A DNA stretch of 64,000 nt from Schaalia suimastitidis DSM 15538 (GTDB lineage Bacteria; Actinomycetota; Actinomycetes; Actinomycetales; Actinomycetaceae): the NCBI RefSeq assembly GCF_000429105.1, contig NZ_KE386848.1, positions 306,424-370,423 on the forward strand, given 5' to 3'. Of the stretch, positions 56,300 to 64,000 are shown piece by piece (the first letter of the stretch is position 1; each line of letters opens with the position of its first letter). A model generated the notes under the pieces. It had not been told where the DNA came from and searched no databases. It saw nothing but the letters and a program-made list of their open reading frames with translations. Position numbers and translations under genes: made by a program.

Positions 56300-57094
56300 A
56301 TGCGAATTGTTGTGTGCGTCAAGCACGTCCCAGACGTCCAATCTGACCGCCGTTTCGTTGACGGCCGTCTTGTTCGCGGTGAGGATGACGTCCTCAACGA
56401 ACTCGATGAAAACGCCGTAGAAGCGGCCGTGAGCCTCGTTGAAGAATACGGCGGTGAGGTCATCGCACTGACTATGGGCCCAGCCGATGCGGAAGATGCC
56501 TTAATGCGCGCCCTGCAAATGGGCGCCGACCGCGGCGTATTAGTAAGCGATGAACGTCTTGAAGGTGCCGACGCGATTGGCACCGCGCAGGTGCTTGCAG
56601 CCGCCGTGAAAACCCTTGCGGATGACGCTCCGATCGATGCCGTCATCACTGGCATGGCCTCGTTAGACGCAATGACCTCAATGATGCCTGCCGCGCTTGC
56701 TGCCCGCCTTAACATTCCTTTCCTTGGCCTTGCCCACGAGATCGCCGTTGAAGGCAACGGTCCGTGGACAGTGACCATTCACCGTAGCGCTGATGGTTTT
56801 GACGACGTCCTGGCTGCCTCAACACCGCTGGTGATCTCAGTGACCGACCAGGTCAATGAGCCGCGTTACCCTGCTTTTGCCGCAATGAAGGCTGCTCGTA
56901 GCAAACCGATGGACGAATGGTCCCTTGATGACCTCAGCGCGCATGTGGACAGTGCGGTCGTTGAATCTGCTATCGCCTCTACCCGTGTGGAAGGGGCGGC
57001 CCCGCGTGAACGCACCGGAAACGGAACAATCATTACCGACTCTGGCGATGCAGGCATGCGTTTGGCCCAATACCTGCTGAACGAGGTGAAGTAA
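56300..57094 (+). CDS. etfB: Electron transfer flavoprotein beta subunit
   Basis: 264 residues. Begins RIVVCVKHVPDVQSDRRF and has NELDENAVEAAVSLVEEYGGEV and ALTMGPADAEDALMRALQMGADRGVLVSDE, the usual ETF-beta motifs with the AMP site. ATG 56300 begins just after TAGATAT, with no clear ribosome site, so a leaderless transcript is possible. The in-frame ATG or GTG at 56162 adds a non-conserved tail. It is followed after two bases by the alpha subunit. Confidence 0.93.
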   Translation: MRIVVCVKHVPDVQSDRRFVDGRLVRGEDDVLNELDENAVEAAVSLVEEYGGEVIALTMGPADAEDALMRALQMGADRGVLVSDERLEGADAIGTAQVLAAAVKTLADDAPIDAVITGMASLDAMTSMMPAALAARLNIPFLGLAHEIAVEGNGPWTVTIHRSADGFDDVLAASTPLVISVTDQVNEPRYPAFAAMKAARSKPMDEWSLDDLSAHVDSAVVESAIASTRVEGAAPRERTGNGTIITDSGDAGMRLAQYLLNEVK

Positions 57095-57096
57095 CG

Positions 57097-58092
57097 ATGA
57101 CAACCTTTGACCGCCCGGTCCTTGTTTTAACTGACCACGTTGGGGATGACACCAACGGCTATACACTCACCGAAGCGTCACGGCAATTACTCACCCTCGC
57201 TCGTCGCTTGACGAGTGCCGAAGTTGATGCCGTGGCACTCAATACGGCACCCGACATGGCAGCCCTTGGCCTTCAAGGCGTCACCACCGTGTTTGTGCCA
57301 GACCTTGCAGGCCAATCACCCCGCCTCAGTGGCGTCGTGAGCGACGCTCTCCTTGCCTGTATCGCCCACATCCAACCAGCAGTAGTACTCGCCGTGTCCA
57401 ATTATCGAGGCAAAGAAGTCTGCGCCAGAGTCGCTGCAACCCTTGACTCAGGTGCTGCCGTTGACGTGACAGATGCTGCGGTATCACCTGACGGCGGGCT
57501 GTTGATTACTCGTTCGGCCCTTGCCGGTTCGTGGACGACACATGTGAGTATCACGCGCGGTACGCCCATCATCGCCTTACGTCCGTCAGCGGTAGAAGAA
57601 GCCGTCGCTGCCGTTCCTACCACGCCGTCCCGCCACGACCTTGCCGTTACCTATTCGACGCAAGCACAGTCAGTGACAGTTATTTCCTCAGCCGAGCAAA
57701 ACACGAATGGACGTGTCAGCCTTACTCAGGCTCGCACCGTCGTCGTTGGCGGTCGGGGAACCGACGGTGATTTCTCTGTCGTTGAATCCCTCGCCGACGC
57801 CCTTGGTGGCGCCGTTGGAGCAACCCGCGTTGCTTCTGACGAAGGCTGGGTGCCGCGCTCGATCCAAATTGGGCAAACGGGCCTGTCGGTGTCGCCCAAA
57901 CTTTACATTGGCTTGGGTGTATCCGGTGCCATCCACCACACCGTCGGTATGCAATCGAGCGAATATATCGTGGCGATCTGCGACGATCCTGACGCCCCCA
58001 TCTTTGAAATCGCAGATTTTGGTGTGGTGGGCGATATCTTCGACATCGTACCGCAGACGATTGCTGCCCTCAATGAAATGCGCGGCGACTAA
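57097..58092 (+). CDS. etfA: Electron transfer flavoprotein alpha subunit
   Basis: 331 residues. The C-terminal FAD domain has VVVGGRGTDG, GATRVASDEGWVPRSIQIGQTG, VSPKLYIGLGVSGAIHHTVGM and the end DIFDIVPQ, as in ETF-alpha. It shuttles electrons from dehydrogenases to the quinone pool. The next gene (cysteine desulfurase) starts two bases past its stop, which suggests one operon. Confidence 0.94.
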   Translation: MTTFDRPVLVLTDHVGDDTNGYTLTEASRQLLTLARRLTSAEVDAVALNTAPDMAALGLQGVTTVFVPDLAGQSPRLSGVVSDALLACIAHIQPAVVLAVSNYRGKEVCARVAATLDSGAAVDVTDAAVSPDGGLLITRSALAGSWTTHVSITRGTPIIALRPSAVEEAVAAVPTTPSRHDLAVTYSTQAQSVTVISSAEQNTNGRVSLTQARTVVVGGRGTDGDFSVVESLADALGGAVGATRVASDEGWVPRSIQIGQTGLSVSPKLYIGLGVSGAIHHTVGMQSSEYIVAICDDPDAPIFEIADFGVVGDIFDIVPQTIAALNEMRGD

Positions 58093-58094
58093 CG

Positions 58095-59309
58095 GTGACA
58101 AGCCCGTCACCTCGTGTACGCGCGACTGAACACTACCTGGACCACGCGGCCACCACGCCGATGCTTCCAGGAGTTTTAGACGCGTGGATACAGACAACGC
58201 AGCTGCTCAGTCAGCGACCGGGTAATCCCGCAGCCCTCCATGGTGGAGGCAGAGGTGCCCGCAAACTACTGGAGGATGCGCGCGAACGTGTTGCCACATG
58301 CCTCGGCGCCGAGCGTGCCGAAGTGGTCTTTACTTCCGGCGCAACAGAAAGCGATGCACTCGCCGTGATGGGTGGGGCGCGCGGTGCGCATTCCCGCACT
58401 GGTCGTAGGCGCGTGCTTGTCTCTGGCGTGGAACATGATGCGGTGCTTGAACAATCGACAATCGCCGATGCCGCAGGGCTGGCCTGCGAGGTGCTGCCCA
58501 TCTCAGCATACGGTGTCACCGACCTTGCCAGCCTTGAAGACGCCCAGGAATGGTTGGATATTGCGCTGATCTCAGTGGTGTATGTCGCCTCGGAAATCGG
58601 CACGATTCAACCCGTTGAGAGCCTTGTGAAATTACGGGCCGAAGCACTGCAAACGCTGATCCACACAGATGCCGCCCAAGCAATCAGTACGGTCGATGTG
58701 CGTTTTGGCGCCCTCGGTGTTGATCTGATGAGTATTGGTGGACATAAGGTGGGCGGCCCTGTTGGCACGGGTGTGCTCCTTGCCAAACGTGGTACTCCGC
58801 TCATTACTGACCGTCCCGGTGGGGGGCATGAGCGGGGTATCCGATCGGGAACACCAGATGTCGCGGGAGCTGTCGCATTAGCAACGGCACTTGAATATAC
58901 GGTGGAGCACCGTGAAATGGCGCACCACCATGCGGCGGCGCTGCGCGACCACCTGCTGCACCGTTTAGCGCAAACCTGCGCGGGCCTCGTCACGGTGACA
59001 GTACCGCCACAGTACGCGGTGCCAACAATTATCCACCTGTCATTGCCAACGCGACACCCTGAGGCTTTGTTGATGTCAATGGACGCTGATGGCGTCCACG
59101 TGTCAGCGGGGTCAGCGTGCCATGCTGGCGTGACCAGGCCGTCGGCGGTTGTGATGAGAATGGGACGTACTGCGGACCAAGCCCTCGGAGTGTTACGCAT
59201 TTCGACTGGTAAGGACACAACAATCGCCGATATTGACGCTTTTGTCGATGCTTTGCCGCGAGCTTTGAATGCCGGGCAGGCACTTGATCGATTGGAAGGA
59301 CAGCGATGA
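58095..59309 (+). CDS. Cysteine desulfurase (NifS/IscS-like)
   Basis: 404 residues. A PLP enzyme that takes sulfur from cysteine. YLDHAATTP at the start, PLP lysine K218 in SIGGHKVGGP, and the sulfur-carrying Cys at about 342 in SAGSACHAG. It overlaps mnmA by four bases (ATGA), so the sulfur it frees is likely to supply tRNA thiolation by MnmA. GTG start at 58095, two bases after etfA. Confidence 0.95.
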   Translation: MTSPSPRVRATEHYLDHAATTPMLPGVLDAWIQTTQLLSQRPGNPAALHGGGRGARKLLEDARERVATCLGAERAEVVFTSGATESDALAVMGGARGAHSRTGRRRVLVSGVEHDAVLEQSTIADAAGLACEVLPISAYGVTDLASLEDAQEWLDIALISVVYVASEIGTIQPVESLVKLRAEALQTLIHTDAAQAISTVDVRFGALGVDLMSIGGHKVGGPVGTGVLLAKRGTPLITDRPGGGHERGIRSGTPDVAGAVALATALEYTVEHREMAHHHAAALRDHLLHRLAQTCAGLVTVTVPPQYAVPTIIHLSLPTRHPEALLMSMDADGVHVSAGSACHAGVTRPSAVVMRMGRTADQALGVLRISTGKDTTIADIDAFVDALPRALNAGQALDRLEGQR

Positions 59310-60607
59310 GAGTACTTGCTGCGCTTTCGGGAGGTGTTGACTCTGCTGTTGCTGCCGCCAAAGCCGTCGAGGCAGGACATGACGTTGTTGGCGTCCATAT
59401 GGCGCTGTCAACCTCACCACAGGAATGCCGTATCGGCTCACGTGGCTGCTGTTCTGTGGAGGATGCTGGGGATGCGGCTCGTGCTGCCGAACATCTTGGC
59501 ATTCCCTTTTATGTGTGGGACCTTGCGGAACAGTTTGAAGAAACCGTTATTGAAGATTTCGTCGAACAGTACAAAGCGGGGGCTACACCTAATCCCTGCG
59601 TGCGGTGCAATGAATTCGTCAAATTTCGTGAACTCGCGCAGCGTGCCCGCGCCCTGGGGTTCGATGCAGTGTGCACCGGACACTATGCGCAACTCATCGA
59701 CAGCAAAGATGGTCCGCAGCTGCACCGTGCGGTAGATGAACTGAAAGACCAGTCGTATGTTTTGGCCGTCATGGGACAAGAAGAACTGTCACGCGTACTG
59801 CTGCCATTGGGCGGTGCCCCGTCCAAAGAATGGGTACGCGGGGAGGCAGAGCGACTTGGTTTAGGGGTTTCCTCCAAGCCCGATTCCTACGACATTTGTT
59901 TTATCCCCGACGGGGACACACAAGGTTTTCTGCGGGCACGTTTAGGCGTTTTGGCGGGGGAGATCGTTACTGCTGATGGTGATGTCGTAGGCAGCCATGA
60001 CGGGTATTGGAATTTCACAGTTGGCCAACGGCGCGGTCTTCACCTGGGTAACCCCGCAGCTGATGGGCGTCCACGCTACGTTCTTCAGACGCTCCCACAG
60101 ACCAACCAGGTGGTGGTTGGTGCTGCGGAACTACTGAGTATTACTCGCATTGAATGTGATGAGGTCGTGTGGCTTGCCGCTGATGACGTGGCCAATGTTG
60201 ATGACGAGGCCACCGCGGCCTTCGGTGATACGCTGGCTGATCGTCGATTGGCAGATGTGCCGCCCCAGGTGCTGACTGCGCAGGTGAGGGCTCATGGGAC
60301 ACCTGCGGTGGTGACAGCTGTTGACACCACCGGTGTGCTGCCAAGCGTCCCTGTGAGCATGATGCCAGTTGCTGTACCAGGACTGAGCGTCGAAGGCGCT
60401 TGCGATGATGGGGGGGATGGTATTGGCGCGCCTCAGGGCGCCCTTCGTGAGGAACAGGCCACACTTACCGTGACACTTGCCGCCCCACTTCGAGGCGTTG
60501 CTGCAGGTCAAACCCTAGTTTTATACCGTGGTACGCGGGTGATTGCCTCAGCCACCATTCGACGCACCTCACGGGCCGACTCGTTGTCAGCAGGTGGGAA
60601 CAGGTAA
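59306..60607 (+). CDS. mnmA: tRNA-specific 2-thiouridylase
   Basis: 433 residues. MnmA thiolates U34 of Lys, Glu and Gln tRNAs. PP-loop SGGVDS (8-13), first catalytic Cys in NPCVRCNEF (C98 or C101), second Cys in YDICFIPDGDTQGFL, and VGQRRGLHLG. It is about 60 residues longer than usual, due to an insertion near residues 330-400 that contains Pro, Val and Gly-rich sequence between two beta strands of the C-terminal domain. A tRNA-Leu gene follows. Confidence 0.94.
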   Translation: MRVLAALSGGVDSAVAAAKAVEAGHDVVGVHMALSTSPQECRIGSRGCCSVEDAGDAARAAEHLGIPFYVWDLAEQFEETVIEDFVEQYKAGATPNPCVRCNEFVKFRELAQRARALGFDAVCTGHYAQLIDSKDGPQLHRAVDELKDQSYVLAVMGQEELSRVLLPLGGAPSKEWVRGEAERLGLGVSSKPDSYDICFIPDGDTQGFLRARLGVLAGEIVTADGDVVGSHDGYWNFTVGQRRGLHLGNPAADGRPRYVLQTLPQTNQVVVGAAELLSITRIECDEVVWLAADDVANVDDEATAAFGDTLADRRLADVPPQVLTAQVRAHGTPAVVTAVDTTGVLPSVPVSMMPVAVPGLSVEGACDDGGDGIGAPQGALREEQATLTVTLAAPLRGVAAGQTLVLYRGTRVIASATIRRTSRADSLSAGGNR

Positions 60608-60620
60608 GATAGCCTGGCAC

Positions 60621-60704
<84 letters not shown>

Positions 60705-60866
60705 ATATGGGGTCGTTGTCGTGGGTCTTGTAATATCTCACGACGTCGCTCACCCCAACGCGTAGGGATGTGGAGATTTTCTTCGCTGAACTGCAACGTC
60801 CACGCAGCACAGTGGCACACTTTAGTCCCAACCGATGGGACTCCACGTCCGGCAAGATGAACAACC

Positions 60867-61667
60867 GTGCTGACATTACGCGAAAACATTGCCGCTCAGG
60901 TATCACTTGCCCACCACAAGATGCATGGTGCGCGAAGAGTGGGGCCCTATATCGTTGCTGCGATGCTGGCAGGTACCTATATCGGACTTGCAGGCATTTT
61001 CATGCTGTGTGCGGGTGGCCCTTTTCGTTTAACAGGCTCGCCTGCGGCCCCCCTTGTGGAAGGCGGAGTATTCGGTATCGGTCTGATTCTCACGACCTTC
61101 GCTGGAGGAGAGCTGGCCACGTCGGCGATGATGATTCTGCCGGTGAGTTTGCTCGAACGTAAAGCCCGTTGGTTTCCGGCGCTACGCACGATGGTGCTGA
61201 TGATCCTGGGGAACCTTGCTGGGGCAATGGTGCTGTCGGCGCTGATGTATGGCGCCGGGATTATGGATGCCGAAACCCTGCCTGGACAGGCACTTGCAGC
61301 ACTTATTTCAGCGAAAACCCACAAAACAACCGTTGAACTGTTCTTCCGCGGCATTCTGTGCAATATTCTCGTGTGCCTTGCGATGTGGTCGGTGAGCAGA
61401 ACTAGTAATGATGTGGCAAAAATGATCCTGATGGGCTGGTGTATGGCTGCTTTCGTTGCATCAGGGATGGAGCACGTCGTGGCAAATATGACGACCTTCT
61501 CCATGGCGCTGTTCTACGGTGTTGAGGGTGCCACTGTGGTCGAAGTTGGACGTAACCTCGGTACCGTATTCCTTGGCAATCTTACGGGTGGTGCGATCTT
61601 CGTTGGCCTCGCACAGTGGCTAGCGGCCAAAACGGAAAGCAAAACCTTACCGTCATCTCACGGCTGA
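60867..61667 (+). CDS. Formate/nitrite transporter family channel
   Basis: 266 residues with six membrane helices. GTYIGLAGIFML, VEGGVFGIGLILTTFAGGELATS and GILCNILVCLAMW are the FNT family motifs, with the His gate in SGMEHVVANM. It moves formate, nitrite or related anions. GTG start. It ends 15 bases inside the convergent NhaC gene. Confidence 0.9.
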   Translation: MLTLRENIAAQVSLAHHKMHGARRVGPYIVAAMLAGTYIGLAGIFMLCAGGPFRLTGSPAAPLVEGGVFGIGLILTTFAGGELATSAMMILPVSLLERKARWFPALRTMVLMILGNLAGAMVLSALMYGAGIMDAETLPGQALAALISAKTHKTTVELFFRGILCNILVCLAMWSVSRTSNDVAKMILMGWCMAAFVASGMEHVVANMTTFSMALFYGVEGATVVEVGRNLGTVFLGNLTGGAIFVGLAQWLAAKTESKTLPSSHG

Positions 61668-63239
61668 GGATGCTTTCACGTTTCCAAGGCGCCGTAGGAA
61701 TATCGCGGCAACAAGTACCACCAACATCGCCACTAAACCAGCAGCTGCGCTCAGTGTGAGCGCAAAAACCACGTACCCCACAAGTGATGCCGCAGCACCC
61801 AGGAACGCATAGGGTAACTGCGTGTTGACATGTGTCATCAGATGACACGAAGCACCCGTTGACGACAAAATCGTTGTATCAGAAATGGGTGAGCAGTGGT
61901 CACCAAAAACAGCGCCCGCGAGGACAGCCCCGAATGTCGCTAGAAGGACGTCGTCACCGCCTGGCAATGCGCCCAGGATTTGGGCGCCAAGCGGTAGCAA
62001 TATACCAAAGGAACCCCAGGACGTCCCCGTCGCAAATGCCATACAGGCGGCCACAAGGAACAAAATCGGGACAAGCCATTGCGATGGCACCTGTGTTTGC
62101 GCTACCAGTGACCCAATATAGTCACCAGTGCCCATGCTGGAAATGAGCGCACCAAGCATCCATGCGAACACCAAAATATTGATGGCGGGCATCATTGAAC
62201 GCGCACCACCGACAAGTCCGCGAAAGAAAACCCCTGCGGTGAAACGTGGATTCGGCCTCGTATAGCGTAGGTAGTAGTACATTGCCGCCAACAAGCCAGC
62301 GATACCCCCGTAATTCAATGCGGCTGGGACGTCAGTATTTGCCAGCATCTCCATAGGGTTGGCACTACCACCGGCAACATACCCAGTGAAGAGGATGCCT
62401 ACGATGACACCGGCAACTAGGACAAGGAAGGGAACGATGAGTGAGCGGCGTGCTCCCGGTTCGTGACGAGGCAGGTCTTCCGTGAGTTGTCCGGGGATCG
62501 GCGTTGCCGGGTCGAAGGGCGCCCCTTCATTGATAGCGCGGTTCTCCTCGCGGCGCATCGGACCAAAATCAGCGTCCCATGCAATCACCATCCACAGCAG
62601 CACCAACGCACCGATGGCGTAGTAATTCATGACAGCCGAATACATGAATGCGGAGACGTCATCGACATTGACGGTGGATACTGCAAGGAGTGGCGCCATA
62701 ATGCCGATAATCGAGGCGCCCCACGAGGAAAAGGGGGTAAGTACCGATACGGGCGCGGACGTGGAATCAATGAGATAGGCAAGTTTGGCCCGCGATACAT
62801 GATGCCGGTCAGTGATGGGACGTGATACCTGTCCAACTGCCAGGGCGTTGAAGTAGTCGTCAATAAAGATCGCCATTCCCAGACCCGCAGCAAGAAATTG
62901 GGCGCCTCGTCGGCTCTTAATGCGCGTCATCATCCATTCAGCGAAGGCGCTGGTCCCACCTGCCATCATCACCATTGAGGTGATCACACCCAGTGTGAGT
63001 AGGAAAAGTAGTATCAATACCGAGTACCAGTTGGCAGTGCCCGCTTCCCAATCCCAGAAAATGTCGGACAAGGTATTCCACAGGAGCAACAGCGTTTTAG
63101 CTATATTGAAGTCGGAGATAAGGAGCGCCGAAGCTACAACACCCACACCTAAAGAGACCAGCACCTTCTTCGTGACGATCACTAATACGATCGCCACAAT
63201 TGGTGGTAGCAACGATAAGGCGGGATAGGCTTCAAGCAC
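61653..63239 (-). CDS. NhaC-type Na+/H+ antiporter
   Basis: 528 residues with about 12 membrane segments. FIDDYFNALAVGQVSRPITD and STSAPVSVLTPFSSWGASIIG, with GDHCSPISDTTILSSTGASC, are the two repeated core motifs of NhaC-like antiporters, including the Asp and Ser residues of the ion site. It exchanges sodium, malate/lactate or similar solutes for protons. Convergent with and overlapping the FNT gene by 15 bases. Confidence 0.9.
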   Translation of the reverse strand: MLEAYPALSLLPPIVAIVLVIVTKKVLVSLGVGVVASALLISDFNIAKTLLLLWNTLSDIFWDWEAGTANWYSVLILLFLLTLGVITSMVMMAGGTSAFAEWMMTRIKSRRGAQFLAAGLGMAIFIDDYFNALAVGQVSRPITDRHHVSRAKLAYLIDSTSAPVSVLTPFSSWGASIIGIMAPLLAVSTVNVDDVSAFMYSAVMNYYAIGALVLLWMVIAWDADFGPMRREENRAINEGAPFDPATPIPGQLTEDLPRHEPGARRSLIVPFLVLVAGVIVGILFTGYVAGGSANPMEMLANTDVPAALNYGGIAGLLAAMYYYLRYTRPNPRFTAGVFFRGLVGGARSMMPAINILVFAWMLGALISSMGTGDYIGSLVAQTQVPSQWLVPILFLVAACMAFATGTSWGSFGILLPLGAQILGALPGGDDVLLATFGAVLAGAVFGDHCSPISDTTILSSTGASCHLMTHVNTQLPYAFLGAAASLVGYVVFALTLSAAAGLVAMLVVLVAAIFLRRLGNVKASSAVR

Positions 63240-63363
63240 AGCAAACTCCTACAGGTAAGGGACGATACGTGCGCAGTGCCTCGTCAGCCTAGAAACTTGG
63301 ACGCCACCTTGGCAGATTTGCCCACATAGTGCACGTACAACACGTCAATGCCATGATGGTGGC

Positions 63364-63858
63364 ATGACTGAAATGACAGCGTCAACGCAGCTCCTTGGCC
63401 CAGGTGACATCGCACCGGATTTCACACTTGAAAGTACCCAGGGCACCATTTCCCTCTATGACCTGCTAAAAGATAGCGATAGAGGTGTTGTGGTCTACTT
63501 CTATCCCAAAGCCTCCACCCCAGGATGTACAAAAGAGGCATGTGATTTTAGAGATAACCTCAATACATTCGCCGCGGCAGGCTATCGGGTGATCGGTATC
63601 AGCCCTGACTCTATCCCTGCACTTGAGCGCTTCGCGCAGACAGAATCGCTGAATTTTCCCCTGGCTTGCGATGGGGATAAAGCGGTGATGAGCACCTGGG
63701 GCGCCTGGGGAGAGAAGAAAAACTATGGCCGTATTGTCATTGGCACGATACGTTCGACCTTCGTTGTCGATCCGCAAGGCACGATTGTACTTGCACAGCG
63801 TGGCGTGAAGGCGACAGGGCACGTGGCGCGTTTGCGGCGTGATCTGGGCGTGGACTAA
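63364..63858 (+). CDS. bcp: Thiol peroxidase Bcp/PrxQ
   Basis: 164 residues. PrxQ family peroxiredoxin: VVYFYPKASTPGCTKEACDFRD with the peroxidatic Cys at 55 and a second Cys at 60 that can form the atypical disulfide. GISPDS, FPLACD and RSTFVVDPQG follow as usual. It reduces peroxides with thioredoxin. ATG at 63364. Confidence 0.95.
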   Translation: MTEMTASTQLLGPGDIAPDFTLESTQGTISLYDLLKDSDRGVVVYFYPKASTPGCTKEACDFRDNLNTFAAAGYRVIGISPDSIPALERFAQTESLNFPLACDGDKAVMSTWGAWGEKKNYGRIVIGTIRSTFVVDPQGTIVLAQRGVKATGHVARLRRDLGVD

Positions 63859-63927
63859 AGGTGCAGCGTTACCGGCACGTGCCGCGCTCGTATAGAGAAA
63901 CCACTGGGAAAAACCAGGGACAAAAAG

Positions 63928-64000
<73 letters not shown>

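Noticed and set aside
56107..56778. Antisense frame over etfB
   Set aside because: Ser/Ala/Arg-rich shadow with no start context; the plus-strand ETF-beta motifs are clear.

Overview
The window looks like chromosomal DNA of a Gram-positive actinobacterium, most likely a member of the Actinomycetaceae of moderate GC content. Pointers are the obg-proB...proA-nadD-rsfS-phosphatase order, a DUF4191 membrane protein, ImuB, the GlgE pathway of alpha-glucan synthesis, a LAxTG-anchored sialidase and many GTG starts with strong AAGGAGG sites. The genus cannot be fixed from sequence alone.

Layout. 0-10.4 kb: a housekeeping cluster (obgE 3' part, proB, proA, nadD, rsfS, histidine phosphatase, tRNA-Ala) that is interrupted between proB and proA by a seven-gene accessory operon of about 4.9 kb. 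That operon has a SAV_915-like gene, an EspC-like helper, a putative type VII secreted protein with a WEG motif and a hydrophobic glycine/alanine-rich C-terminal region, and four tandem paralogous membrane proteins with an exact 774-bp period. I read it as a possible membrane-acting toxin with an immunity array; this is the main novelty candidate. 10.5-17.6 kb: VanZ-like protein, a large cell-wall-anchored sialidase, and an uncharacterised cluster of two DUF5692-like membrane proteins around a membrane-anchored SRPBCC protein. 17.6-26.1 kb: an ABC-2 exporter, an ABC-F protein, a polar amino-acid ABC importer, DUF4191 and a membrane pseudokinase. 26.2-32.2 kb: E2/E3 of a 2-oxoacid dehydrogenase, a small membrane protein, TrmL, a Pr6Pr-type membrane protein gene broken by one in-frame stop, and a PEBP protein.

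32.4-37.7 kb: a LexA-box-controlled operon of ImuA'-like protein, ImuB and a SWIM/SNF2 helicase, without dnaE2 in the window. 38-45.5 kb: rpsO, pnp, an M16 protease, dapB, a GNAT, then a C5-cytosine methyltransferase followed by an NgoMIV-like restriction enzyme gene ruined by an internal frameshifting deletion. 45.6-56 kb: glycogen and maltose-1-phosphate metabolism (glgB, maltokinase, glgE, glgX) around a VIT-family transporter and trpS. 56.3-64 kb: etfBA, cysteine desulfurase and mnmA in a tight operon, tRNA-Leu, a formate/nitrite transporter, an NhaC-type antiporter, a Bcp peroxiredoxin and a tRNA-Lys at the window edge.

No gene-free stretch exceeds about 300 bases. Intergenic gaps mostly hold hairpin terminators with weak or no U-tracts. 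In 56033-56299 and 60705-60866 I see nothing I can name.
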